From contig CP047152.1 in NCBI GenBank assembly GCA_041879295.1, forward strand, positions 5,725,153-5,789,152: a stretch of DNA of 64,000 bases, given 5' to 3'. Source of the DNA: Pseudomonas putida (lineage in GTDB: Bacteria; Pseudomonadota; Gammaproteobacteria; Pseudomonadales; Pseudomonadaceae). The notes below the pieces were generated by a model. It worked only from the letters and a program-made list of their open reading frames with translations, was not told the DNA's origin and searched no databases. The translations under genes were made by a program, and so were the position numbers. Below, piece after piece: positions 19,227 through 28,062 of this stretch (position 1 is its first letter; each line of letters opens with the position of its first letter).

Positions 19227-20642
19227 TCACAGGCCTGCGTGGGCGGCGATGGCGGCAGCGATGGCCAGGGCCAGCTCTTCGGGTTTGCGCTTGATCGAGT
19301 AGTTGGTCAATTCAGGGTGGCTTTCGACGAAGCTGGTATTGAACTGGCCGCTACGGAATTCCGGATTGCGCAGGATTTCCTGGTAGTACGCGGCGGTGGT
19401 CTTCACCCCTTGCACGCGCATGTCGTCCAGGGCCCGCAGGCCGCGGTCCATGGCTTCTTCCCAGGTCAACGCCCACACCACCAGTTTCAGGCACATGGAG
19501 TCGTAGAACGGCGGAATGGTATAGCCGGTGTAGATCGCCGTGTCGGTACGCACGCCTGGGCCGCCGGGGGCATAGTAACGGGTGATCTTGCCGAAGCTGG
19601 GCAGGAAGTTGTTTTTCGGGTCTTCAGCATTGATACGGAACTGCAAAGCGTAGCCACGGTGCTGAATATCTTCCTGCTTGACCGACAGTGGCAGCCCCGA
19701 GGCAATGCGGATCTGCTCGCGAACGATGTCGATCCCGGTGATTTCCTCGGTAATGGTGTGTTCCACCTGCACCCGGGTGTTCATTTCCATGAAGTACACT
19801 TCGCCATCGGCGAGCAGGAACTCCACAGTACCGGCGTTCTCGTAATTCACCGCTTTGGCCGCACGCACCGCCAGGTCGCCGATGTAGGCTCGCTGCTCGG
19901 GAGTGAGCTGTGGGCTCGGGGCAATTTCGATGAGCTTCTGGTTACGGCGCTGGATAGAGCAGTCGCGCTCGAACAGGTGCACTACGTTGCCGAAGCTGTC
20001 ACCGAGAATTTGCGCCTCGATGTGCTTTGGGTTGACGATGCACTTCTCCAGGAACACTTCGGCCGAACCAAAGGCCTTGGTCGCCTCGGAAATTACCCGC
20101 GGGAAGTTCTGTTCCAGTTCTTCACGGCTATTGCAGCGGCGAATACCGCGGCCGCCACCACCGGAGGTGGCCTTGAGCATCACCGGATAACCGATGCGGT
20201 CACCTTCGCTCAGGGCTTCATGAATATCGGCAACGTTGCCTTCGGTGCCCGGGGTTACCGGCACACCGGCGGCAATCATGGTGCGGCGCGCTTCGGTCTT
20301 GTCGCCCATACGGCGGATCACGTCGGCGGCCGGGCCAATGAACTTGATCCCGCGCTCGGCGCAAATCTCTGCCAGTTCGGCGTTTTCCGAAAGGAAACCA
20401 TAGCCCGGGTGCAGGGCATCACAGCCGGTTTCCACAGCCAGGTTCACCAGCTTGCGCGGGTTCAGGTAACCGGCCAGCGGCTCGGCACCGATGCTGTGGG
20501 CTTCGTCAGCGCGCTTGACGTGCAAGGCATGCCGGTCGGCGTCGGAAAAGATCGCTACCGAGCGAATGCCCATCTCGGCGCAAGCACGCACGATCCGAAC
20601 TGCGATTTCACCTCGGTTGGCGATCAGGATTTTTTTTATCAC
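19227..20642 (-). CDS. pycA: Pyruvate carboxylase subunit A (biotin carboxylase)
   Basis: 471 residues, ATP-grasp biotin carboxylase. It starts MIKKILIANRGEIAVRIVRA, has the glycine-rich lid ATSGGGGRGIRRCN near 163, and the catalytic EMNTRVQVEHTITEEITGID near 280. It carboxylates the biotin of the downstream subunit at the cost of ATP. The next gene, pycB, starts 11 bp later. A separate housekeeping AccC should exist elsewhere; the context with pycB and a divergent LysR gene argues this copy is PycA. Confidence 0.93.
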   Translation of the reverse strand: MIKKILIANRGEIAVRIVRACAEMGIRSVAIFSDADRHALHVKRADEAHSIGAEPLAGYLNPRKLVNLAVETGCDALHPGYGFLSENAELAEICAERGIKFIGPAADVIRRMGDKTEARRTMIAAGVPVTPGTEGNVADIHEALSEGDRIGYPVMLKATSGGGGRGIRRCNSREELEQNFPRVISEATKAFGSAEVFLEKCIVNPKHIEAQILGDSFGNVVHLFERDCSIQRRNQKLIEIAPSPQLTPEQRAYIGDLAVRAAKAVNYENAGTVEFLLADGEVYFMEMNTRVQVEHTITEEITGIDIVREQIRIASGLPLSVKQEDIQHRGYALQFRINAEDPKNNFLPSFGKITRYYAPGGPGVRTDTAIYTGYTIPPFYDSMCLKLVVWALTWEEAMDRGLRALDDMRVQGVKTTAAYYQEILRNPEFRSGQFNTSFVESHPELTNYSIKRKPEELALAIAAAIAAHAGL

Positions 20643-20749
20643 TGGAGTCTTCCCAAAGCCGTAGGAACAGTCGAGCCGGTTCTACCGGTCGGCGCGTGAC
20701 CAGACGTTGCTGGCCAGTCGCGTATTCACCCTAGCGCTGTAGGTCGATA

Positions 20750-20769
20750 AACAAAAATCAATATTTGTT
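20750..20769. promoter_or_regulatory. Putative LysR operator between pycA and its regulator
   Basis: AACAAA-N8-TTTGTT, an A+T-rich palindrome in the 189 bp divergent region. Its position suits autoregulation by the neighbouring LysR protein and control of pycAB. Confidence 0.5.
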
Positions 20770-20831
20770 AGAGGCTGTATTAGTAAAAGCTTATAGTTGG
20801 GTAACAGGGTGTTGCCGAAGAGCCGATTAAA

Positions 20832-21794
20832 ATGCGTAAGTCCTTGATGCGTATGACATTGCGTCAACTCCAGATCTTCAATGAGGTGTGCGATTTGCGC
20901 TCGTACAGCCGTGCTGCGGAGGAGATGGCGCTGACGCAACCCGCCGTTAGTCTACAGATTCGCCAGCTCGAAGAGCTGATCGGCCAGCCACTGTTCGAGT
21001 ACGTGGGCAAGAAGCTATACCTGACCGAGGCGGCCGAGGCCCTTCAGCGCGCCAGCCACGATATCTTCGGGCGCCTGGAAAGCCTGGACATGCAGCTGTC
21101 GGACATGCAGGGCTCATTGCAGGGTCAGTTGAAACTGGCGATCGAGTCCAGTGCCAAGTACTTCGTGCCACACCTGTTCGCCGCCTTCAAGCAGCGTCAC
21201 CCGGAGGTCAACCTGACCCTGACGGTAGTCAACCGTGCCCAAGCCATCCGCCGCCTTTCCGATAACCGCGACGACCTGATCATCATGTCGATGGTGCCGC
21301 AAGACATGGGCCTGGAGTTTCTGCCGTTCCTCAACAACCCGATCGTTGCGGTTGCCCCGCCGAACCACCCGCTGTGCAAGCTGGAGCAGTTGCGCATGCA
21401 GGACCTGGAGCCTCATACCCTGTTAGTCCGCGAGCAGGGTTCGGGAACACGCAAGGCGTGCGAAGAGTACTTCAAGGACAAGCGCGTGCATTTCGCCCAG
21501 ACGCTTGAGGTAGCCTCGGCCGATGCCCAGCGCGAATGCGTGATCGCCGGCTTGGGGATCGCCCTGCTGACCCGTCACGCAGTCAACCTGGAACTGGCCA
21601 CCGGTGTGCTGAAGGAATTACCGGTCGAGGAACTGCCGCTGTACCGTAGCTGGTGCGTGGTGCAGGCCAAGGCCAAGCGGCAGTCGCCGGTGGCCTTGGC
21701 GTTCCTGGCATTCATCCGCGGCGAACGTGCGTTGATCAGCGCGCTTGTTGAACGTTTTTCGGGGAAGTTGCCGCCGATGACTGCCATACCGTGA
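20832..21794 (+). CDS. LysR-family regulator divergent from pycA (PycR-like)
   Basis: 320 residues. The helix-turn-helix lies in LRQLQIFNEVCDLRSYSRAA and MALTQPAVSLQIRQLEELIG. The effector domain has VAPPNHPLCKLEQL near 178 and the C-terminal LARHA-like segment. The subfamily resembles CbbR-like regulators. In P. aeruginosa the LysR protein PycR sits divergently next to pycA and influences it; the same arrangement here suggests an orthologous role. Its 3' end overlaps the convergent 72-codon gene by 59 bp. Confidence 0.87.
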   Translation: MRKSLMRMTLRQLQIFNEVCDLRSYSRAAEEMALTQPAVSLQIRQLEELIGQPLFEYVGKKLYLTEAAEALQRASHDIFGRLESLDMQLSDMQGSLQGQLKLAIESSAKYFVPHLFAAFKQRHPEVNLTLTVVNRAQAIRRLSDNRDDLIIMSMVPQDMGLEFLPFLNNPIVAVAPPNHPLCKLEQLRMQDLEPHTLLVREQGSGTRKACEEYFKDKRVHFAQTLEVASADAQRECVIAGLGIALLTRHAVNLELATGVLKELPVEELPLYRSWCVVQAKAKRQSPVALAFLAFIRGERALISALVERFSGKLPPMTAIP

Positions 21795-21954
21795 GTGCTT
21801 GCAGCTCAGGGTAGTCCGCCAGGTCGCGGAGCAGTTGACGTTGGTCGCAATAGCTTTCGATCGCGCGGCGGTATTCCATGCGGCGCTGATCCTTTTCCTG
21901 CTGCTTGCGAGCCTTGGCGTTGGGTTGGTACGTACCGTCGAAGTCACGAGCCAT
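21736..21954 (-). CDS. Small conserved-type hypothetical protein
   Basis: 72 residues beginning MARDFDGTYQPNAKARKQ. The middle is very basic and charged (KQQEKDQRRMEYRRAIESY), suggesting a helical, possibly coiled, segment; no known domain is recognised. The gene is supported by a GGGAG site 7 nt before the ATG. Its last 59 bp overlap the 3' end of the LysR gene on the other strand, an uncommon but possible arrangement. Function unknown. Confidence 0.6.
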   Translation of the reverse strand: MARDFDGTYQPNAKARKQQEKDQRRMEYRRAIESYCDQRQLLRDLADYPELQALTVWQSSAATSPKNVQQAR

Positions 21955-22054
21955 TGCCTGTCTCCCAGATAGGATGCGAGAGTTTCAGACTGGCCTTGAT
22001 GGTTTACCGTTTTGCGGTGGAATGGTGACAGAATCGTGAATTTTCACGGCCTGT

Positions 22055-22136
22055 ACCGGCCTCTTTCCACAGGAATTGCACCGATTTATAGAGGCGCACA
22101 GTACCTGTGGGAGCGGGCAAGCCCGCGAAGAGGCCA
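22055..22136. repeat. REP pair, one copy lacking its palindrome
   Basis: 22103-22136 is a complete reverse REP. Facing it, 22055-22073 reads ACCGGCCTCTTTCCACAGG, that is, the two outer ends of a REP with the internal palindrome removed. Confidence 0.8.
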
Positions 22137-22149
22137 GTACAGGTTGAAT

Positions 22150-23016
22150 TCAGTCGTCTGTAGCCTTGATCGACTTGGGCGACAGACGCAGGCTGCGCAA
22201 GCTGCGCTTCACGCTCTTCAGGTGGTTGACCAGGCTAGGCCCGCGCGCCATGGCAACGCCCATGGCCAGCACGTCGATCACCACCAGGTGGGCAATACGC
22301 GAGGTCAGAGGGGTATAGATCTCGGTGTCTTCATGCACGTCGATCGCCAGGTTGACCGTCGACAGCTCGGCCAGCGGCGTCTGGCTGGGGCACAGGGTAA
22401 TCAGGTTGGCGCCGCTCTCACGCACCAGGTTGGCGGTGATCAGCAGGTCCTTGGAACGGCCCGACTGGGAAATACACACCGCCACATCACCCGGTTTCAG
22501 GGTAACCGCCGACATCGCTTGCATGTGCGGGTCGGAATACGCTGCCGCGCTGAGCAGCAGGCGGAAGAATTTGTGCTGGGCATCGGCTGCAACCGCACCG
22601 GACGCGCCAAAGCCATAGAACTCTACCCGCTGCGCCTGGGCCATGGCGCTCACTGCTTGTTGCAGCGCCTGCGGATCAAGGTGCTCGCGCACTTCCATCA
22701 GGGTGTGCAGGGTGGTGTCGAAGATCTTCAGACTGTAGTCGGCGACCGAGTCATCTTCGTGGATGGCAAACTGACCGAAACTGGCCCCTGCAGCCAGGCT
22801 TTGTGCCAGCTTCAGCTTCAGGTCCTGGAAGCCCGAGCAGCCAATGGCCCGGCAGAAACGCACGATGGTCGGTTCACTGATACCCACGCTGTGCGCCAAG
22901 TCGGCCATGGAGCTGTGCATGACGGCAGCCGGGTCGAGCAGCACGTGGTCGGCCACTTTCAGTTCCGATTTGCGCAGCAGGTGGCGCGATTGGGCGATAT
23001 GTTGCAACAGATTCAC
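22150..23016 (-). CDS. hexR: HexR, RpiR-family regulator of central carbon metabolism
   Basis: 288 residues. The N-terminal RpiR helix-turn-helix contains MADLAHSVGISEPTIVRFCRA near residue 38; the C-terminal SIS sugar-phosphate-binding domain includes GFGASGAVAADAQHKF and ICISQSGRSKDLL-type segments near 136 and 180. In Pseudomonas HexR represses zwf and edd-type genes and is released by 2-keto-3-deoxy-6-phosphogluconate. Here it is divergent from zwf with a matching operator between. The short C-terminal tail is rich in Lys/Arg. Confidence 0.93.
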   Translation of the reverse strand: MNLLQHIAQSRHLLRKSELKVADHVLLDPAAVMHSSMADLAHSVGISEPTIVRFCRAIGCSGFQDLKLKLAQSLAAGASFGQFAIHEDDSVADYSLKIFDTTLHTLMEVREHLDPQALQQAVSAMAQAQRVEFYGFGASGAVAADAQHKFFRLLLSAAAYSDPHMQAMSAVTLKPGDVAVCISQSGRSKDLLITANLVRESGANLITLCPSQTPLAELSTVNLAIDVHEDTEIYTPLTSRIAHLVVIDVLAMGVAMARGPSLVNHLKSVKRSLRSLRLSPKSIKATDD

Positions 23017-23060
23017 AGGCTGGACTCGGTTATGATCGGCTTGCCGGGTTGTAGCTTTCT

Positions 23061-23075
23061 TGTAGTTATACTACA
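23061..23075. promoter_or_regulatory. HexR operator between hexR and zwf
   Basis: TGTAG-TTATA-CTACA is a perfect interrupted palindrome matching the gammaproteobacterial HexR pattern TGTARTNNNAYTACA, with the zwf start 45 bp downstream. Confidence 0.72.
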
Positions 23076-23119
23076 TGGACGCCAACCCGCCCAGTTAAAC
23101 GAACGTGGAGAGTGGCGGT

Positions 23120-24562
23120 TTGACTATTCCTTGCGACATTCTGGTCTTCGGCGGCACCGGTGATCTGGCCCTGCACAAATTGCTTCCGGCGCTCTACCAC
23201 CTGTTTCGCGAGGCCCGTCTGAACCCTGCCGTGCGGGTCATCGCACTGGCCAGACGCAACCTGCCACGCCTCGACTACCTGAAACTTGCCGAACGCCATT
23301 GTCGCGCGCAGATTGCCCGCAGCGACTTCGACGAGGAGGTGTGGCAGCGGTTTTCTGCACGGGTCGACTACTTCCCGATGGATGCTTCACAAAGCGCCGA
23401 CTTCGGCCGCCTGGCACGCTACCTGGGCGAACCCGGTGGGCTGACGCGCATCTTCTACCTGGCCACCGCTCCCAACCTGTTCGTGCCGATTGCCAACCAC
23501 CTGCGCATTGCCGGACTGGCCGACACCGAAGCGCGCATCGTGCTGGAAAAACCGATCGGCCATTCGCTGGAATCCGCCACTGCCATCAATGAAGCGATTG
23601 GCACGGTGTTCGAAGAAAGCCAGGTGTTCCGCATCGACCACTATCTGGGCAAGGAAACCGTGCAGAACCTGATGGCCCTGCGTTTTGCCAATGCCCTGCT
23701 GGAGCCGGTGTGGCGCAACAACCAGGTCGACCATGTCCAGATCAGCGTTTGCGAGACGCTGGGCGTAGAAAACCGCGGTGCCTACTACGATCGCGCCGGG
23801 GCTATTCGCGACATGCTGCAGAACCACCTTCTGCAACTGCTGTGCCTGGTGGCCATGGAGCCACCTGCGCAGTTCGAGGCCGAAGCGGTACGCGACGAAA
23901 AGGTGAAAATCCTGCGCGCCCTCAAGCCGATCACTGGCCAGGATGTGCAGGACAAGACAGTACGCGGCCAATATGGCGCCGGGCGTATCGGCGGCCAGGA
24001 AGTGCCGGCCTACTACTTTGAAAAGGATGTCGACAACGACAGCGATACCGAGACTTTCGTGGCCATCGAGGCGCACATCGACAACTGGCGCTGGGCGGGC
24101 GTGCCCTTCTATCTGCGCACTGGCAAACGCATGGCGCGGCGCGCTTCGCAGATCGTCATCCAGTTCAAGCCAGTGCCTCACGAACTGTTCAGCGGCGGCC
24201 AGGTCAACCAGCTACTGATACAGCTGCAACCGGACGAACGCATCAGCCTGCGCATGATGACCAAGAGCCCAGGCAAGGGCATGCGCCTGGAGCCCGTGGA
24301 GCTGGACCTTAATCTGGCCCAGGTGTTCAGCCAGACTCGCCGCTGGGAAGCCTACGAGCGTTTGCTGCTGGATGTGCTCGAAGGTGATTCGACACTGTTC
24401 ATGCGCCGCGATGAAGTGGAAGCAGCCTGGGCCTGGGTAGATCCAATCATCAAGGGCTGTGAAGAGCACTTCCAGGCGCCCCGCCCCTACCCGGCTGGCA
24501 GTTCTGGGCCCGAGCAAGCCAACAGCCTGCTCGCCAGGCATGGCAGGCACTGGCATGGCTGA
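23120..24562 (+). CDS. zwf: Glucose-6-phosphate 1-dehydrogenase
   Basis: 480 residues. NADP+-dependent oxidation of glucose 6-phosphate to 6-phosphogluconolactone. Landmarks: nucleotide-binding ILVFGGTGDLALHKLLPAL at the N-terminus, the substrate-binding RIDHYLGKETVQN near residue 175, and EKPIGHSLESA near 145. I chose the TTG at 23120 because GGAG lies 9 nt before it and the family begins TIPCDILVFG; a GTG at 23105 is the alternative but would include the SD itself as coding. The gene is not followed by pgl, edd or eda, so this is a stand-alone isozyme rather than the Entner-Doudoroff operon copy. Confidence 0.93.
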   Translation: MTIPCDILVFGGTGDLALHKLLPALYHLFREARLNPAVRVIALARRNLPRLDYLKLAERHCRAQIARSDFDEEVWQRFSARVDYFPMDASQSADFGRLARYLGEPGGLTRIFYLATAPNLFVPIANHLRIAGLADTEARIVLEKPIGHSLESATAINEAIGTVFEESQVFRIDHYLGKETVQNLMALRFANALLEPVWRNNQVDHVQISVCETLGVENRGAYYDRAGAIRDMLQNHLLQLLCLVAMEPPAQFEAEAVRDEKVKILRALKPITGQDVQDKTVRGQYGAGRIGGQEVPAYYFEKDVDNDSDTETFVAIEAHIDNWRWAGVPFYLRTGKRMARRASQIVIQFKPVPHELFSGGQVNQLLIQLQPDERISLRMMTKSPGKGMRLEPVELDLNLAQVFSQTRRWEAYERLLLDVLEGDSTLFMRRDEVEAAWAWVDPIIKGCEEHFQAPRPYPAGSSGPEQANSLLARHGRHWHG

Positions 24563-24716
24563 ATTACCTGCGCGTTGACGCTACCTTCAATCTGAAACAG
24601 GCGCAGATAAAGTTCAAAGGGGCGAAGTCCTTTGCCTTGAAGGCCATTGACTGACCATGCGTCAGCCAGCTTGCGCAGGCCGTAGCTGACCCCGGACCGA
24701 TGAGCGGGATGCAGCC

Positions 24717-24736
24717 AGGTGAATATTCATACAGTA
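24717..24736. promoter_or_regulatory. Candidate LexA (SOS) box upstream of uvrD
   Basis: AGGTGAATATTCATACAGTA matches the 20 bp LexA consensus at 14 positions, with a perfect right half (CATACAGTA region) and a degenerate left half. It lies 41-60 bp before the uvrD start. uvrD is SOS-inducible in E. coli. Confidence 0.45.
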
Positions 24737-24776
24737 GATATTTGCCCCTTACCCGGCATCGCCCTAGAATGGCCCG

Positions 24777-26963
24777 ATGCGCACAGACGACCTCTCTCTC
24801 CTGCTGAACTCCCTCAACGATGCCCAACGCCAGGCCGTAGCGGCCACGCTTGGGCGTCAACTGGTGCTTGCCGGTGCCGGTTCCGGTAAAACCCGCGTGC
24901 TGGTACACCGTATCGCCTGGCTGATCCAGGTCGAGCAGGCATCGCCGCACTCGATCCTGTCGGTGACGTTCACCAACAAGGCCGCAGCAGAAATGCGCCA
25001 GCGGATCGAACAACTGCTGGGCATCAACCCGGCAGGCATGTGGGTCGGCACCTTCCACGGCCTGGCCCATCGTCTGTTGCGGGCCCACTGGCAGGAAGCA
25101 CGGCTGGTGCAGAATTTCCAGATCCTCGACAGCGACGACCAGCAGCGTCTGATCAAGCGGGTGATGCGCGAGTTGGGCCTGGACGAGCAGAAGTGGCCGG
25201 CACGCCAGGCCCAGTGGTTCATCAACGGGCAGAAAGACGAAGGCCTGCGCCCGCAGCATATCCAGGCGGGGGGCGACCTGTTCCTGGCGACCATGCGCGA
25301 GGTCTACACCGCCTACGAGCAGGCTTGCGAGCGCGCCGGGGTCATCGATTTCTCCGAGCTGCTGCTTCGCGCCCTGGACCTGTGGCGTGACCACCCGGGC
25401 CTGCTGGAGCACTATCAGCGACGCTTCCGCCACGTGCTGGTGGACGAGTTCCAGGATACCAACGCCGTGCAGTACGCCTGGTTGCGCCTGCTGGCACGCG
25501 GCGGCGACAGCCTGATGGCGGTAGGCGATGACGACCAGTCGATCTACGGCTGGCGCGGCGCCAAGATCGAAAACATTCACCAGTACACCGCCGACTTCCC
25601 CGACGCCGAAATGATCCGCCTGGAGCAGAACTACCGCTCCACCGGCGGCATCCTCAAGGCGGCCAACGCGCTGATCGCCAATAACAGCGGGCGCCTGGGC
25701 AAGGAACTGTGGACCGACATGGGCGAAGGCGAACCACTGACCCTGTACGCGGCCTACAACGAGCACGATGAAGCGCGCTATGTAGTGGAAACCATCGAGA
25801 GCCTGGTCAAGCAGGGCAATGCGCGCAACGAGATCGCCATCCTGTACCGCTCCAACGCCCAGTCGCGAGTGCTGGAAGAAGCCCTGCTGCGTGAGCGTAT
25901 CCCCTACCGCATCTATGGCGGCCAGCGCTTCTTCGAGCGCGCCGAAATCAAGAATGCCATGGCGTACCTGCGCCTGATCGAAGGGCGTGGCAACGATGCC
26001 GCTCTGGAGCGGGTGATCAACGTGCCGCCGCGCGGTATTGGCGAAAAAACTGTCGAAGCCATCCGCGAGCACGCCCGCCACAGCCAGCTGTCCATGTGGG
26101 AAGCCATGTGCCAGCTGCTCGCTGCCAAGGCCCTGAAGGGTCGCGCCGCCAGTGCCCTGGGGGCCTTTATCGAGCTGATCGAGGGGCTGGCCGCCAAGGT
26201 CGTGGACATGCCGCTGCATACCATGACCCAGACCGCCATAGAACAGTCCGGCCTGATCACCTATCACCAGGAAGAAAAAGGTGAAAAGGGCCAGGCACGG
26301 GTAGAAAACCTTGAGGAACTGGTCAGTGCCGCACGCAACTTCGAGTCCACCGACGAAGACGCCGACCTGTCCCCGCTCTCGGCCTTCCTTGGCCACGCCT
26401 CACTCGAAGCTGGCGATACTCAGGCTGACGAGCATGAAGACAGCATCCAGCTGATGACCCTGCACAGCGCCAAAGGCCTTGAGTTCCCCTATGTGTTCCT
26501 GGTGGGCATGGAAGAAGGCTTGTTCCCGCACAAGATGAGCCTGGAAGAACCCGGCCGCCTGGAAGAGGAACGACGCCTGGCCTATGTAGGCATCACCCGC
26601 GCCATGCGCCAGCTGGTCATGACCTACGCCGAAACACGCCGCCTTTATGGCAGCGAGACGTATAACAAGGTGTCGCGTTTCGTGCGTGAAATTCCGGCCG
26701 GCCTGGTTCAGGAAGTACGCCTGTCCAACAGTGTCAGCCGCCCGTTCGGCGGGGCCAAGACGGCCACCAACAGCAACCTGTTCGCCAATGCCAGCATTCC
26801 GCAGACCGCGTTCAACCTTGGCCAGCGTGTGCAGCATGCAGTATTCGGCGAAGGCGTGATCCTCAACTTCGAGGGTTCTGGCGCTCAGGCGCGGGTGCAG
26901 GTGAACTTTGCCGAAGGTAGCAAATGGCTGATGCTGGGGTATGCCAAGCTCGAGGCTGTCTAA
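24777..26963 (+). CDS. uvrD: DNA helicase II UvrD
   Basis: 728 residues, superfamily 1A 3'-5' helicase used in nucleotide excision and mismatch repair. Motif order: LAGAGSGKTRVLVHR (Walker A, near 32), SVTFTNKAAAEM (Ia), VDEFQDTN (II, near 221), AVGDDDQSIYGWRGA (III), QNYRSTGGILKAAN (IV), TLHSAKGLEFPYVF (V, near 562) and AYVGITRAMRQL (VI). The C-terminus ends with the UvrD-type Tudor-like region after QRVQHAVFGEGVIL. The ATG at 24777 is the first after the promoter region. Confidence 0.95.
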   Translation: MRTDDLSLLLNSLNDAQRQAVAATLGRQLVLAGAGSGKTRVLVHRIAWLIQVEQASPHSILSVTFTNKAAAEMRQRIEQLLGINPAGMWVGTFHGLAHRLLRAHWQEARLVQNFQILDSDDQQRLIKRVMRELGLDEQKWPARQAQWFINGQKDEGLRPQHIQAGGDLFLATMREVYTAYEQACERAGVIDFSELLLRALDLWRDHPGLLEHYQRRFRHVLVDEFQDTNAVQYAWLRLLARGGDSLMAVGDDDQSIYGWRGAKIENIHQYTADFPDAEMIRLEQNYRSTGGILKAANALIANNSGRLGKELWTDMGEGEPLTLYAAYNEHDEARYVVETIESLVKQGNARNEIAILYRSNAQSRVLEEALLRERIPYRIYGGQRFFERAEIKNAMAYLRLIEGRGNDAALERVINVPPRGIGEKTVEAIREHARHSQLSMWEAMCQLLAAKALKGRAASALGAFIELIEGLAAKVVDMPLHTMTQTAIEQSGLITYHQEEKGEKGQARVENLEELVSAARNFESTDEDADLSPLSAFLGHASLEAGDTQADEHEDSIQLMTLHSAKGLEFPYVFLVGMEEGLFPHKMSLEEPGRLEEERRLAYVGITRAMRQLVMTYAETRRLYGSETYNKVSRFVREIPAGLVQEVRLSNSVSRPFGGAKTATNSNLFANASIPQTAFNLGQRVQHAVFGEGVILNFEGSGAQARVQVNFAEGSKWLMLGYAKLEAV

Positions 26964-27094
26964 AGCCCACAAGGGTCGGGCCTGCCAACTTTGTAACATC
27001 AGGCAAAAGCTCGAAACACTATGTCGCTGGTCATGTGCCTGGGAACCTGTGCACCATGACGCGCGTGCAATCCACAACAGGGGATATCCCACTT

Positions 27095-27949
27095 ATGCAA
27101 CGTTTTCTTAGCATCGCACTGGCGCTCTGCGTCGGCCTGACGCTGAGCCTGGACGCCAGCGCCAAGCGTTTCGGCGGCGGCAAGAGCTCGGGCTCCGCGC
27201 CTATCCACCAGACCCGCCAGGCTACGCCAACCACGCCTGCAGCCGCGCCGACCGCACCTGGCCGTGCACCGGCTGCCGCAAGCGGTGCTTCGCGCTGGTT
27301 GGGCCCACTGGCCGGCCTCGCCGCCGGTGGCCTGCTGGCTTCCATGTTCATGGGCGACGGTTTCGAAGGCTTCCAGATCATGGACTTCCTGATCGTGGCG
27401 CTCATCGCCTTCCTCGTGTTCCGCTTCATCGCCGCGCGCCGCCGCCAGCAGCAGCCACAAATGGCCATGCCGGGCCATGCGCCGATGCAGCGTGAGGCTC
27501 ACGCTCAGCCTGCGCAACCGTCGATTTTCGGTGGTTCGGCCGCACCTGCTGCCGCAGCAGCCCCGGTGATCAACGCGCCGGCCTGGTTCAACGAGCAGAG
27601 CTTCCTGGCTGCAGCCCGTAGCCATTTCCAGTCGCTGCAGCAGCACTGGGATGCCAACGAAATGGACAAGATCAGCGAGTTCGTTACCCCGCAAATGCTC
27701 GAGTTCCTCAAGCGTGAGCGTGCTGAACTGGGTGATGGCTTCCAGTCTACCTACATCGATAACCTGGAAGTGCAGCTGGACGGTGTCGATGATCGCGCCG
27801 ACCGCACCGACGCTACCCTGACCTTCCGTGGCGTGTCGAAGAATTCGCGCTTCGACCAGGGCGAAGTGTTCAGCGAAAGCTGGCACATGGTTCGCGCCCA
27901 AGGCGAGAACCAGCCTTGGCTGGTAGCCGGTATCCGTCAAAACGGCTAA
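27095..27949 (+). CDS. Tim44-like domain protein
   Basis: 284 residues. A signal-like hydrophobic start (MQRFLSIALALCVGLTLSLD) is followed by an Ala/Pro/Thr-rich low-complexity stretch, a Gly-rich membrane segment (LAGLAAGGLLASMFMG) and a second one (FLIVALIAFLVFRFIAA). The C-terminal 130 residues are a Tim44/MBA1-type cone-shaped domain (AARSHFQSLQQHWDANEMD ... WLVAGIRQNG). ATG 27095 has AGGGGAT before it; ATG 27057 is an alternative without one. It stands as a single unit with a strong terminator. Relatives are inner-membrane proteins of unknown function. Confidence 0.88.
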   Translation: MQRFLSIALALCVGLTLSLDASAKRFGGGKSSGSAPIHQTRQATPTTPAAAPTAPGRAPAAASGASRWLGPLAGLAAGGLLASMFMGDGFEGFQIMDFLIVALIAFLVFRFIAARRRQQQPQMAMPGHAPMQREAHAQPAQPSIFGGSAAPAAAAAPVINAPAWFNEQSFLAAARSHFQSLQQHWDANEMDKISEFVTPQMLEFLKRERAELGDGFQSTYIDNLEVQLDGVDDRADRTDATLTFRGVSKNSRFDQGEVFSESWHMVRAQGENQPWLVAGIRQNG

Positions 27950-27968
27950 TCGCTGCGTGCTAAACAGA

Positions 27969-27995
27969 GAACCCCGGGCTTGCCCGGGGTTTTTG
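27969..27995 (+). terminator. Rho-independent terminator
   Basis: ACCCCGGGC-TT-GCCCGGGGT stem followed by TTTTG, 23 bp after the Tim44-domain gene. Confidence 0.9.
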
Positions 27996-28062
27996 CTTTT
28001 GCCAAAGTGGGCTACTAGGGTATAAGGCGCAGCGTTGTCATCTAGGTTAGAGGAAGTGAACC

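Noticed and set aside
17464..19302. 612-codon open frame antisense to pycB
   Set aside because: Shadow frame rich in His/Gln/Val typical of antisense to G+C-rich genes.
24573..24727. Minus-strand stretch reading like protein (GLRPFELYLRLFQIEG) between zwf and uvrD
   Set aside because: It has no usable start codon after the preceding in-frame stop and runs into antisense zwf; perhaps a relic, but not supportable as a gene.
24564..26396. 610-codon open frame antisense to uvrD
   Set aside because: It is a shadow of the G+C-rich uvrD codons with no domain; uvrD has all helicase motifs.
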